From NCBI GenBank assembly GCA_021527695.1, contig JAKFAO010000009.1, forward strand, positions 310,001 through 374,000: a stretch of DNA of 64,000 nucleotides, written 5' to 3'. The position numbers and the translations under genes are program-made. How positions within the stretch are numbered: position 1 is the stretch's first letter; every line of letters starts with the position of its first letter. Shown in pieces: positions 10,653 to 22,124 of this stretch. This DNA comes from Naematelia aurantialba (lineage: Eukaryota; Basidiomycota; Tremellomycetes; Tremellales; Naemateliaceae). Below the pieces are notes generated by a model. The model did not search any database and was not told the DNA's origin. It saw nothing but the letters and a program-made list of their open reading frames with translations.

Positions 10653-12587
10653 ATGCAGCTAGGCCGATACTCTGTCTCGACCCTCCGCCCCGCGCCCATC
10701 TTATCCGTTCGGTTTTCACAGGATGATCGGTTTTTCGCGGTAGCCAGTGAGACGGGGTACGAGGTGTGGCGCAGCTACCCCCTCGGCCTGCTCAGGCGTC
10801 GATGTAAGGCCCCTGCCTCGTTCCGAGCCTGGCGTATATGCTGATGCTGCTCAGCGCTGCCTGGAACACTAGTGTTGGCTTTACCGCTGCCAAACAGCCC
10901 GTTGTTGGTGCTGCAAGGCGGGGGCAATACGCCGCTCTATCCGCCTAACAAGGCAGTAATTTACCATGATGCGCTGGGCGCGGCTGTTGCCGAGTTGGAG
11001 TTCGGAGAACGCATACGTGGTGTCGCGGCGCGGCAGGCTGTCATCTGCATAGCTTTGGTGCGACGCACGATTGCATTTGAGTATGGTGTAGGAGACGGCA
11101 ATGGGGGCGGGGGCGGGATGGGCAAGGGAAAGGACAAAGCGAGTCAAGACGGTGATGGATTCTGGCTGAAGAAGATTGGCGAGTGGGAGACGGCTTCCAA
11201 CGAGCTGGGTAAATTCGGCTAGCCATCACGAGGTCTTCGAGCTGATACCGCCTAGGACTAGTCGCGCTCGCGACCGCTCCGGGATCGACTCTCCTCGCTC
11301 TTCCCGGCCGACAACCAGGCCACGTCCAGCTGATCAACCTGCCGCCTTGTCGCGCGCCTTTGAATGCACGCCCATCGTCGTCCCATACACCTCAACCATT
11401 TCGCTCGCCCATTATCCTCGCGCATACCCATCCGCTATCAACGCTGTCGTGTACTGCGAACGGCTCGCATATAGTCACTACTTCTGAGCGCGGTACTTTG
11501 TTGCGTGTATGGGACACGTCACGAGGGAGGCTCGAAAGAGAGCTGCGGAGGGGGGTAGACCGAGCCGAGATGTGGGGCGTGATACCGGAGGACGCCGTGT
11601 TGCGCGAACGTCCGGTCCCAGACGCCGGCGACAGACGGAGAGACGAGGCGCGGCGGAAAGGTGGGAGGATCGTAGGGTGGAGCGATAAGGGCACTGTGCA
11701 TGTCTGGGGAGGAGGGGACGAGAGCGATGTGCTGCGACCGTACGTACCGTCTGACTCGGATGCGTTAGAGCCCAACCCATTGCATGCCTCTTCGCTGATG
11801 GCCTTGCAGAGGCTCGTCGGCACCCAATGCCCCTTCTCTCACCCACCTGTTGTCGCGCAACCTCCCATTACCAAAGTACTTTTCCAGCACAGCCTCGTCG
11901 GCCCAGTACCATCTGCCTCGAAAGAATCCCCACGCCTTTGCGTCCGTCATCAGCGGCACCACGGACGAGGCCGACGAGTTATCTGAGCGATTCGTGGTCG
12001 GCTGGATCGAGGTGCAGGTCGACGAGCCTCCCACCGCCAACGCGGTCGAGAGACGAAGCAGCGACATGCGGCGGGTCCCAGGCGTCAATGTCAGCTTTGG
12101 CGTTGGCGCTGGCGTTGGCGCAATGGGCAGCAGGGAAGAACGGCACAGTTTCGGCTCGGACGAGACCTCCTCTCGGACGGCCACACCTACCGCCCTCGGA
12201 CGCGATACGCCAACCGGCAGGCGACCATCGACTCTATCCGCTGTGGCTGCACACTCTCGGTCAGGCTCGACCAGCGCCAGAAAGGACCGGCTGAAGGTCA
12301 AGACGCCGACTCAGACTCCAACTCAGACTGCTTCAGAGCTCGCAGGGACGGCGACCGCGACCGCGACCGCGGGTGCTAAATCCCAACATCGGGCGACGCG
12401 CATAGAGCGCCAACTGGTCGCTATCACCTATTCGGGGGACTGGTACCGCCTGCGGATACCCGAGTCGAGATCAGATGACTCGGCGGACAACGACGACGAT
12501 GCTCGGGACGAGGTCCACGGCCGGCAGAAGGGCAAGTGCGAGCTGGTCGAGTACCGTCGGTTGGGCGTCGGCGGGGGAGGCTGGTGA
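10653..12587 (+). CDS. HSV2: PROPPIN (WIPI3/4, Hsv2-like) phosphoinositide-binding WD40 protein
   Basis: Four exons read cleanly: 10653-10803, 10855-11208, 11256-11739 and 11810-12587. The seven-bladed propeller of this family binds PI3P and PI(3,5)P2 on autophagic and vacuolar membranes. The diagnostic lipid-binding motif is present as ERELRRGVDRAEMWG, preceded by the typical TTSERGTLLRVWDTSRG blade and followed by VGWSDKGTVHVWGG. The segment LQGGGNTPLYPPNKAVIYHD places it in the Hsv2/WIPI3-4 branch rather than Atg18. The last exon (PKYFSSTASSAQYHLPRK) completes blade 7 but carries a long low-complexity insert of Thr/Ala/Ser runs, so the protein is much longer than the usual 340-450 residues. 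It converges with UTP10. Confidence 0.88.
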
Positions 12588-13145
12588 TGCGGTCGTGGGA
12601 GGCTGATGCAGGTGTGGTGAGCGCAAGCAGCGCGGGTGTGGTGAGCGCAAGAGGTGAAGCGAGCTGTGTGGTGCTGTGATTGTGGTTGTGATCGCATTGT
12701 GATCGCAATCGCCGTGGTTGAGGCGGATGGGTAACTGTCGTGGTTGATGATGAAGCCTAATACCAATATCTATGGATACTCCTCATCTCTGTATACTCCA
12801 AGTGTCGCTTGCACTGTCGTTGTTGTAGCTGTACGTATCATCGCAGATGCATTATCATTGACGACCACTTGGCCGAGCACTCGAACAAGCCGGTGGCTGC
12901 TCGCCTACTGCATTTATCACCTCGATGTCGTGCAGACATGAACATGGAGTACCGCGGCAGATGCAGCCCACACCAAAGTCCCCCTTTTTGGTGTGTGTTG
13001 GAAGAGGGGGGTGGGTTGGCTTTGGCTTTGGCTTTGAATTATGATTACGATGCAATCGACACTGGAGCTGACGAGAATGTCAATCATACAGTCAAGCTAT
13101 ACATCCACCGGCCTTCCGTGTTCCCGCCTATCAAGCGCAGCCTCC
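12588..13145. other. Convergent intergenic region (PROPPIN / UTP10) with simple repeats
   Basis: The 558 bases hold two copies of GGTGTGGTGAGCGCAAG near 12608-12653 and a run of TTGGCT units near 13015-13036. No coding potential with recognisable homology is seen. It presumably holds both 3' UTRs. Confidence 0.5.
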
Positions 13146-16100
13146 CTACTCGAGATACTCGCTCAAACTGCCCGTGACCTTCTCTATCCGTGCGACCACC
13201 CTCCGCGCCGCCGCCTCCACTTGGCCATTCTCGTCCTCCAGCAACTCGGCGAGGAACTCGCCCACTGTCTCCGGCACGAACGGCAGCATCTCCTCTGGCT
13301 GGCGGGCCCATACGCTCTCTAGCGCCTGCAGGGCCTCGAGACGCGTGGGCACGTTGTCGGATCGTGTGGCGAGGCAGAGGCCCGAGTTGAGTGTCTTCAG
13401 GACGGGCTCAGAGGTCGTCGAGCCTACTAAGCTGGCGAGGGCGGCCGCTAGTGGAGATACCGCTGCACTGCCGACGCCAGCGCCAACGCCGGCAGCACTG
13501 GTACCAGTGCTGGTACCAGCACCGCCAGCAGCACCGGCATCAACGGCAGAGGAAGAAGCAGGAGTGAGGGCAGAGGACGAAGCGTAGGCGGGGAAGACGC
13601 CAAGTTGAGCCACAAGGAGCGGGATAAGCTTGAGGTGCAGCGCGTCGGTCCAGAACGCGCCATCGTCCACCTCGAAAGACTTTGCCAGCGTCGACATGAG
13701 CAGCGCCCACAACGGCTCGTCAGAGATGGAGCCGTCCGCGTACGCGGGGAGAAGCTCCTCAATGTGCGGCAGGAGCACACCAATGTACGGCGAGAGCAGG
13801 TGCTGCGAGACTCAGCTTTCCTCTCTATCTCGAAGGCTGGTGCAGAAAACGGGTCGAGTCGAGGAAAGTAATAGAAGGAGATGGTGGGTAGGGGAGGTGG
13901 TAATCACCTTGAACTTGCTCAGCAGCCCTGTCATCACATGGAGAAGCACGATTTTGCGCTCCACTAAGCGGCTATCGTCAATGTCTGGACGAGTCAGCGC
14001 TGTGTCCGTTTGGCGTCAGGGTGGGTATCCATGTCCAGAAGGGTGTCATTATTCGCATCCGGTACCAGGTGTGACAGAAGGAGAGGGAGGGGAGAGAAAG
14101 AGAGAATCCACGCACCCTTGCCTTCGGACAAGTCGACGACGGCCCAGTCGTACAGCCGAATGAATAGCGGCTTGAACGTCGCCTCATTGAGCTTTGTCAC
14201 CAGCTCGAGGAACGACCCAATTGCCGACTCTTCGATCCCGTTGATCGCCTACACCAAACGCGTCAGTACCCTGCCCTCTTGTCGCTCTCCCCCCCCCCTC
14301 TCCCCCAGTGTTGTCTGGAGGAGGAACGCACCATGATATCGAATCCCTGCTTTTGCAGACGGTGTCGCAGATCAAAGACATCCAAGAAGAACGCAAAGAC
14401 CGGCTTGACCAGCGCTGGCATAGCCTGGCGATCTGCGTTGCGCAACGTCAGGCGAAGGAGGTTGAAGAATCCCTCCATGGAAGATTCATTCTCCTGCTCG
14501 GCAAGTTTCCATAAATCCATGACGACGGGGAAGAGCGTCTTGGTGGCGATCTTCCTGGCAGCTATCGAGACAATCGAGGCCGAGCCACTCCCGGTGTCCA
14601 CCTGCGTGCGGTTGTTGGTCAATGAGGCGTGGAGGATAGCCACAAGCTGCTTGTTGCTGATGAATGTCGGTACGGTCTGGATCAGGCTCGCAAGTATCGC
14701 GACCGACTGCTGGGCGACGGTAGCTGAGGTTTTGGGAGAATTGACGGATACCAAACATGTCTCTACAATAGCAGCGATATGGGGAATGATCCTCGGCCCG
14801 AGCCGGCGCCTATTCCATCAGCAAGGTTCGGCAGGCAGACAGGAAGGTAGCCAGCCAGCCAGGAAGGAAGGAAGGAAGGACAGCAGGCAGGCAGGCAGAG
14901 ATACGTACACGTCAAGCTCGATGAGAGAGAGGCAGGCGATTTGGTCAGCCGGATGACGGAGTTTGCCTGCAATCTCGACGACCTTTGGCACGCTCGCAGC
15001 AATCGCATTATCTTCCGATGAGACGTTGCTGGAAGCGACGACTCGGAGTGCGGACAACGACACTGCAACAAGCGACGACGTGGGCGCCAGTGCATCGGCG
15101 ACCTTCTTGATGATGCTGCTGATGGTCGATGCATTCTTCTTGCGTATTTCGACTTTGATCTTCGGCAACCGATCGGCCAGAACTGACAGCGCCATACTCT
15201 TCCCCTGTACCACTCGTCAGCACACGCTCATGCTCGCGGCTCGGGGAGCGAGATTGTCCCGTTATCTTGGAGAGGTCAGACTCACCTCCTCGTCCTGTCC
15301 ATCGAGAAGCTGGGACACTATATCGAGGAAATTGTCGGCGGCTAAGAGCTGCATGGCTGTGCCCAGTGCCGTCTCGATCTGCGAGACCACGTTGGTCCCG
15401 GCGAAAGCGGACTGGGAGGCAGAACCAGCGAGAACAATGAGACGCCGGACGATGTCTTCGACAATCGGCTGAGGGCAAGCTTTGCCGCCGAATCGACTGA
15501 TGAGTGCAGATGCAAAGACCAGCAGCGCCGACGCTTGTTTGACAGTCCGCTCGGGATCGGCACCCTCTCCAATGCTGTAAGATCGGTAAGCTAGAGGCCT
15601 GTATATCACATCACATTGACAGGGCGATGTACGTACGCTTGGCTGAGGAAAGCCTCTTTGTCTTCCGCGGTGGTGTCTTTGAGGAGCTTGTCAACCTCTA
15701 CAACGCAGTCCAATGCAGTCTGTGATATGATCAGCGCCAACCGGTGCCGAGTAAGTATGTGGGTGCCGCGTAGGTTTGTAGGTGCTGAGTGGATGTGTGG
15801 ATGCCGAGTAGATGCGGCGGTGCCATTTGAGCTGGGACAGTGGGGGACGGACCTGAAGTTTGACGTCCAGCTCAAACGCATTAGCCACTGCCAGAGGCAG
15901 CTCCATGACCTGGCCGGCTGGCAGGCCGTTGCGGCCGTTCTTCGACGTCGTCCGGTCCACCAGCAACATGGCGATTGGGGACAGAAAGTCGGCTTGGCCC
16001 AGCGATTTCACCAGGTGGACAAAGAATCTATCACCCTTCAGCTCGCCTGCTACGAACGGGAAGAGAGAGTGACAGTACGTACGGTATCGTGCGGTGCTTT

Positions 16101-19100
16101 GGCAATCGCCCAGCCATGTCCGTGAAGATACCAACGAACGTGAGCGATTCTGTGAGCCGTCAGCGGACACGCTAATCAGATTGCGTGGGTCTCACTTCTA
16201 TGAAGCTCGTCTTTCGTCGTTGCCGTTTCTCGCAGATTCCGCGCCATGACAGGAACGATCGACGAGACAGTCTTCTCATTAGCGTTCAGTCATGGCTACT
16301 CTGCCTCACCTTTTCCACCACGCCAAAACTGTACGCATCGTCTCGCTGGAAGTCGCTCGCGCCCATAAACGTGAAAATGGGCATGACGTTGTGCAACACC
16401 GACTCAGGGATCAACCTCGCCAATTCTGAAGCGACGAGCAACGCTCGTTGAGACGTCCTGGGGTTATTCGAAGCGCGAATGACCTTGATGATGACTTCGA
16501 TGCCGACGTGCGCGCGCTTGATCTCCGTGGGATCCTGAATACGCTCTACAAGGGCAAGAATGGCGCCTAGGACTTCTTGCTCGAGGTAGTCGATGCCTTC
16601 TTTGATGGCCTGCCGACGAGCAAGGAGCGTGGACAGCGTAGTCATCAGTGCCGCGACGAGCTGCGCATCCGTGGCCAGAACTTTGAAGTCGCGCGACTCG
16701 ATCAATACCGTCAGCGCCGCGACGGCAAGCTCCACGCTCTGGCTGTGCGGTCTGAGCCGGGTCAGCTCCGTTCCAGCTGAACGTCGCGCAAATGGAGGCT
16801 TGGTAGAGGATGGGCTTACGTGGCGTCATGTTTCTGCTTCTTTCGCTGCTGTGGGGTTTCCAGGGGTTCCGAAACGAGACGCATCGCATCAATAAGGACC
16901 GCCGGCTCGACGACGAGTTTGCCTAGCGCGGCCTTCACAGACACAGTCTCGTCCTTCATGATCAGTCAGCGTCATTCCTTCTCCAGTGAGCGTGGACAAG
17001 TTAGACATACCGATGACGAGTCTGCAACAGACTTGGCGAGAGCGGCAATGTAGACCATTTTTTCGCTTTGCGGCAGGACGTCAAACACACCGCTGACTAT
17101 GCGTTGGAGAATGAGGTCGCGGAGGGGCTGCTTCAGTGCTGCACCAGATAAGCTAGCTGCGCTTGTTCGCCTACCGAGGGCGCAAACACTCACGGGAGTT
17201 ATCTTCCGCAGCAGGGGTCAAGAGGGTCTCGCAGAACGTAAACACGCCACTTTCAGCATCGACAAGCACGCCCGCGCTCTGCGCAGTGAAGGTTCTGGCC
17301 AACAAACTGAGATAGGCATCGCGCGCGCCCGTCCGCTGTCCAGCGACGAGCGTGGTCTCAGCCGACGACATTTCCAGCAAGACTGTCAACAGAGGGAAGA
17401 CGCCGCGCAGCATCGCCTGATCTTTGACGCCCGCCAAAGACGACAGCAGAGCTGTACGTGCCGAGATGGACCGCCATGCGCTGATGTGGGACAGGAGCGC
17501 ACTGATGACAGCCCGTCGGAAGGAGGTGTCTTTTCTGCCCTTGGTCGAGTGTGTGGCGAGGTGCGCAGTGTGCAAGGCGGTCAGACGATACGGGTCCTGG
17601 ACTAGTTCGTCCGCTGCGCCGATGAGGATCTGGAGGTATTGCTGTAGGTCCGAGTGTCGCAAGACTTGTACTTGGCCTATGCGGTGTAAGCAATCAGTCC
17701 TGGTATCCGTTCTCGTTTAGCAACAGAGTAGAGAAGACTGACCACTGCGCTGTCCATAGAAGCTGTCAAGCGCATATATCGTCTCGCCGGCCACTTCGCT
17801 GGCCTTCCCAACAGCCAATAACAATTTGGTGCCAGCTTTGCGCACCTGCAAGTCCGCGCTTTGCAGGGAAACCAGCACAGCCGGTACAACCATCTGCAAG
17901 TCCGTACTCTTGCTCATTCCCGCATATGCATTGACAAACGCCACTGCATGCCGGAGGGCTACAGCCTGGGCGGATGGCGGAGCCCCGGCAGCCGTCCAGG
18001 ACGACGCGAGGAAGGTTAGCGACTCGTCTCCAATTTGGGCGAACACGGAGCGGAGTAAGACCGCAGCGAGGTGTGGGTGGAGGAGATCGCTGCTTGCGTA
18101 TCGGTAGACGCTGGTGGCGTATCCTCGATAGACCGCGGGGGCACTGTTGACATCGGGCTATGACAACGTAAGTACGATTAACACTGAGGCGTTCTCAAGA
18201 GCGGAAACTGAGCTTACCTCGGCCTCATCGAGTAGCCAAGTGATGGGTTCGCTTGGTTTGGATACACTAGCTAGGGATGCCAGGAGGGTCACGATCCCTC
18301 GGCTGGAAGTGGAGGAACTGAGTCCCTTCTTCGCGACAACGTTGAGCAGCGCATCCTCTCCCTGAGACTCAATGTCCCGCAACGATCCTGACTGGACCAC
18401 GGTTCTCAGTTTGTCTAGTACCTGCACAGCAAGTCTGGCTTGCTTGTCACCTTGCCCATTCCGGACGAGATGGGCGAGAAGTAAGGTTGTTAGGAGGTAC
18501 GACGAAGACACCGAAGGTTTGTCTAGTCGAGAGAGGAGGAACGACACAAGTTGCTCAGTCTCGGTAGAGGCGGCAATAACAGCTAAGAGGATCAGTATAC
18601 ATGCTCTTGCAAAAGGGCTCTGATGACTACTCACTGGAGAGATGCTGGAGAGTAGAAGCGTTGTATCGCACGACATCCCCACCAGAGGTCGGTTGTCCAG
18701 CCTTGCGTGGAATAGCGGACGAGTCCAGCGCCGGAATACCCTCCAGGACAGCATCGATCGTCTCGCTGAGATCGAGGACCGCAGCACGATTGTGTCCGGC
18801 CAATAAGATGGGGAAGAGGAGCTTCTCAAATACTGATCGACCAGCCTCGGGATGCAAAGGCAGAACGTGCTTTGCAACGAAGGACAAATGAAGCTTGAGG
18901 AGCGAGACATCTGGCTTCTCCGCTCCGAAAATGGGGGCGAGAGCGATGAGTAGGCCGTCAACTTGGATATATTGGGCAATTGCCTCGGATTCGGCGTATG
19001 CTGCTTCAACCACGGCTCGGGACTGATCAGCGAGCAAGATGAGCAAGGCGTGTCGTGCCGAAGCAACATCGTCCTCTGGCGTGCCAGCTTGCAGTATAGC

Positions 19101-20651
19101 CGTAATTCGCGCAACGGCCGAGACGCGCGTAGAGGCATCGGCGGAATGAACATCGACAAATACGCCAGCTGGCACGGCTGTGGGTACCGCGGTAACGGCG
19201 GCTTGGCCCTTTGCTTTGGCGTCGAGGTTGATGCTGTCCACTATCGCTGGGTAACGTTCGCGCAGCGTATGCAGGAGCGTATGGAGGCCTTTGGTTCGGC
19301 GCTGCACTGGCTGGCTGGAGAGGTAGGCAGTGAGTCGTGAGGCGATCAAGTGGACGTGCGTCGCGGGGAGGCTGGGGTATTCAATAAGTACAGAGAGGTT
19401 GGAACGATGTGCTTCGGGCCTGCCGTAACAAGATCATCAGCTTTGCACAGTATTCGCAAACTTAGGAGGCAGCGCACTTTTCCAACATGGTGTGCAGGAC
19501 AATCCCGGCAGCGGAGTCTAGCTCGTATTTGTCCATGGCGGCCACTAGGAGCCTGCCTAGCTCCGGTACCGCCGCGAGGGCGAGCGCCGCCTCTTCTCCG
19601 GGCATCGCCCAACCACCGGACCAGTCTGGTCTACCATCGAGGAGTACCAATGCCGTCAAGATACGCTGAGAGGGATGCGCGCCGCTCTTGGGCGTGAGGA
19701 GAGCACTGAGGACAGCTGCGAAGGGCGCACCGGCCAGCTGGACCGTGCGAGACAGCAGCACGAGCGGCGGGTACACTGCGGCATTGACGTCTGGGCCCGC
19801 AGCTTGCGTCGACAGGATACCCACAAAGGCCTCGACCAGGATTTTGACGATACTTTCGCCGACGCCGCCCTTGTCGGCCCGTGCTTTCTCGAGCAGCTCG
19901 ACCATCGTTGCGGCCCAAAAGGTGAGGAGGGCACGGTGGACCGTGTGCTCCGCGAGCGCGAGCTGAATTGAAGACGCCGTGGTGCTGAGGAGGCGGAGAG
20001 ATCGATCTCGCAGTAGCGCAGTGGTATAGTACGACCGTGGGAGGGGGTGCGGGTTCTTGATTAGCGGAGAGAAAGGGGCCGAGTAGGGCGAGGAAGGCGG
20101 GATGGTGAGGATCGCGAGCATGCGGACAAAGTTGGGCGAGTCGTGGTATGGCAGGAACATTTGGAGCACCACTTCGGCATTCATCTCGTGCACCCTGAGG
20201 AGTTAGCTTGCTTAGACTTGGGTGCTGGTGTCCGCAGTGTCCGCCAGTCGATTGCAGCCCGTGGAGAGAAGACCCACCTGAAGCGCCTGACGAGCCACTC
20301 CACACACTTTCCCCCTGCGACGACCCCAATCCACCTGCCCAGCCGCCTCAGACACCTGCCCAGCACCTCATTCAGAGCATCATTCTCCTCGGCAGTCAAC
20401 ATCATCCGGTCCACCCTCCTGGCCGATTCTGAAAACAGCTCATCCTCAAACTCCCGCAGCTGGGGATCGAGAGCCACCAGCTCTGCGAAGCCTGACTGGC
20501 CAAGGGCGAAGACTGCATCGAGGTCGTGGGTTGCTGCTTCTTTCTGAGGGAAGAGGTAGGACTTTGCGGAAGGAGCACCGTAGCGCGATGTCAGGCGGGA
20601 TGCATCGATAGATGCGATGTTTTGCAGCTGCGAGACGAGGGACGTCGACAT
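13146..20651 (-). CDS. UTP10: UTP10/HEATR1, U3 snoRNP small-subunit processome HEAT-repeat protein
   Basis: This is the largest gene of the window, with many short introns and about 2,000 residues. It starts at 20649-20651 with [17 protein letters not shown], then [20 protein letters not shown] and [18 protein letters not shown], the conserved Utp10 N-terminus. Repeated helical HEAT-like segments follow throughout, for example [20 protein letters not shown] and [11 protein letters not shown]. The C-terminal exon covers 13146-13778 ([20 protein letters not shown]) with an internal Ala/Gly/Ser/Thr-rich insertion absent from the core fold, and ends at 13146. Utp10 is a t-UTP protein needed for rDNA transcription and early 18S pre-rRNA cleavage in the nucleolus. 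Introns contain purine-rich microsatellites (for example 14838-14905). Individual exon limits were not all resolved. Confidence 0.92.
14838..14905. repeat. GGAA / CAGG microsatellite in a UTP10 intron
   Basis: Adjacent short runs of CCAG, GGAA and GCAG units occupy an intron of UTP10. This is a purine-rich simple repeat with no evidence of function. Confidence 0.8.
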
Positions 20652-20992
20652 TGTGCGGCGGTAGGCCGAGAGCTGCAGCAGCTGCCGCTGACACCTAAGA
20701 TTCGCCTGGGGCTGCGATGAGCCTTGGAGAGTATGGAGAGCGCTACAGACTTTGTAGAGACAGAGTCGAGACAAGAGTCGAGCGAAGACAGTCGAGATGC
20801 AAGACAAAATCAACTTTTGGGCGGAGTTTGACTGATCTCCGCGGATATCATGAGCCGTCATGCTCGACGCATCCGACAGCGTCGAGCATCGTTCTGCCGT
20901 CTAGCACGCAGCTGTCGCGTGTCGCTGGTTTGCTTGTAGGCTTGTACGCTTGTACGCTTGTTGGCTTGTACGCTTGTACGCTTGTAGGTGAG
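20652..20992. promoter_or_regulatory. Divergent promoter of UTP10 and PKR1
   Basis: The 341 bases between start codons end in an exactly phased 8-bp repeat array (20933-20988) directly before the PKR1 ATG. No TATA box is visible. Confidence 0.55.
20933..20988 (+). repeat. Seven exact 8-bp units (CTTGTACG type) ending four bases before the PKR1 start
   Basis: The units read in order TAGG, TACG, TACG, TTGG, TACG, TACG, TAGG, each after CTTG. All seven are exactly 8 bp and the variant order is symmetric around the central copy. The array ends at 20988 and the ATG is at 20993, so it probably lies in the 5' leader of the mRNA. Confidence 0.85.
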
Positions 20993-21945
20993 ATGGTCAC
21001 GACAGCGACACCCTCTCCTCCGGTAATGAGCGCAAACTTGCCAGCAACATCAGATGGCGCAGGGGATCCGGAACCGCAGAATGCTGGGGCCGGGGAAGGC
21101 TTTGTTGGCCTGCTGGTCAAGTCGATTTTCGAGGTACGACCCATACTCTCCTCGGATTCGTATCTATCATTCCCTCGAGCGCGTGTTTGCATCGCTACTG
21201 GTGCCGTTGCTGAGCGCTGAGGACGAGGACTCATGCTGAGGACTGAGATTCATGCTGAGGACGAGGATTCATGCTGAGGACGAGGACTCATGCTGAGGAC
21301 TGAGATTCATGCTAAGGACTGGGATTCATGCTAAGCCCGGGACTCATGCTAGGGACGAAGCCTCATGCTACAGAGGAAGATTCGCTGACGTGCATCACAA
21401 GTAGCCAGGCGCCAATGCCGCCGTTGTCATGGGTACGCACCTCCACCCGATCCAACGAGGCTGGAGTGAGCTGACTCGCGCTCGTAGCAATGAACGTCTC
21501 GTTCTTCCTCCTCCTACTGACGCTGTTCGCCCTGGCGTTCCTTACGGGGTGGAACCAGCACGTGTTGGTCATGTTGGGCGTGACGACGTGTCTGTGGGCC
21601 GCGATGGTGTGGTGCGTACGACGTTGACTCTGCTCCTATATCCGACATGCCAGACTGTATACATCAACCTTCGACCCATCACTCATGCCTCATTGAAAGA
21701 TCAGGACCATCCTGCTTAGATCTTCCTTCTTATCCGTCCCTCGTCATGCTCTTCGCGTCACTTTCTCCTGCTCCTGTCTCAGTCTCTGCTACAAGCTAGT
21801 GCTGAGAAACAGGTTCGTGCTGGAACTCACCAAAGTGCAAACTCGACCCGACAATATGCCGATCAACGCAGACGGTCTCATACCTCCTGGGCCAGATAAA
21901 GGCGGGCCGCCAGGCGTGGTGGACGAGGACAAGAAAGACAGATAG
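20993..21945 (+). CDS. PKR1: PKR1-like V-ATPase assembly factor, two-helix ER membrane protein
   Basis: Four exons splice cleanly: 20993-21133, 21405-21432, 21488-21611 and 21813-21945. The product has about 140 residues. A disordered N-terminus leads to EGFVGLLVKSIFEPGANAAV, then two hydrophobic helices (SFFLLLLTLFALAFLTGW and HVLVMLGVTTCLWAAMVW) and a charged tail (FVLELTKVQTRPD, ending DEDKKDR). This matches the Pkr1 pattern of W/S-x-FEPG followed by two membrane spans and an E-L motif. In yeast Pkr1 acts in the ER in V-ATPase Vo sector assembly. Introns 1 and 3 are long (271 and 201 nt) for such a small gene. Intron 1 carries a tandem repeat. Confidence 0.88.
21233..21372. repeat. Tandem repeat of about 18 bp (TCATGCTGAGGAC type) in PKR1 intron 1
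   Basis: About eight diverging copies of TCATGCTGAGGACGAGGA occur in a row, including TCATGCTGAGGACTGAGA and TCATGCTAAGGACTGGGA. All lie inside the first intron of PKR1 (21134-21404), ending shortly before the acceptor. Confidence 0.88.
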
Positions 21946-22016
21946 ACCACTGCACACTGCATGCATCGTGGTGCCCTCACTCTTGGCTGTCTGATCGCAC
22001 TCTCATGTCTCCGTCG

Positions 22017-22078
22017 TTGCCCATGATGGCCCCTGATGGCTCCGTCATTGCCCATGATGGCTACTGATGGCTCCGTCA
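22017..22078. repeat. Two tandem 31-bp copies in the PKR1/LIN1 convergent region
   Basis: The 31-bp sequence 22017-22047 is repeated at 22048-22078 with two or so mismatches (GATGGCCCCTGATGG against GATGGCTACTGATGG). It lies between the two convergent stop codons (21945 and 22125). Confidence 0.85.
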
Positions 22079-22124
22079 TGGCACTCCTTCGTGGCATCCC
22101 CTCACCGCACACTGTACGGCACCG

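Noticed and set aside
18158..19159. Minus-strand open frame of 333 codons
   Set aside because: It is an alternative frame over UTP10 exons. The HEAT-repeat frame on the same strand has the recognisable protein, and only the C-terminal part of this frame is genuine UTP10.
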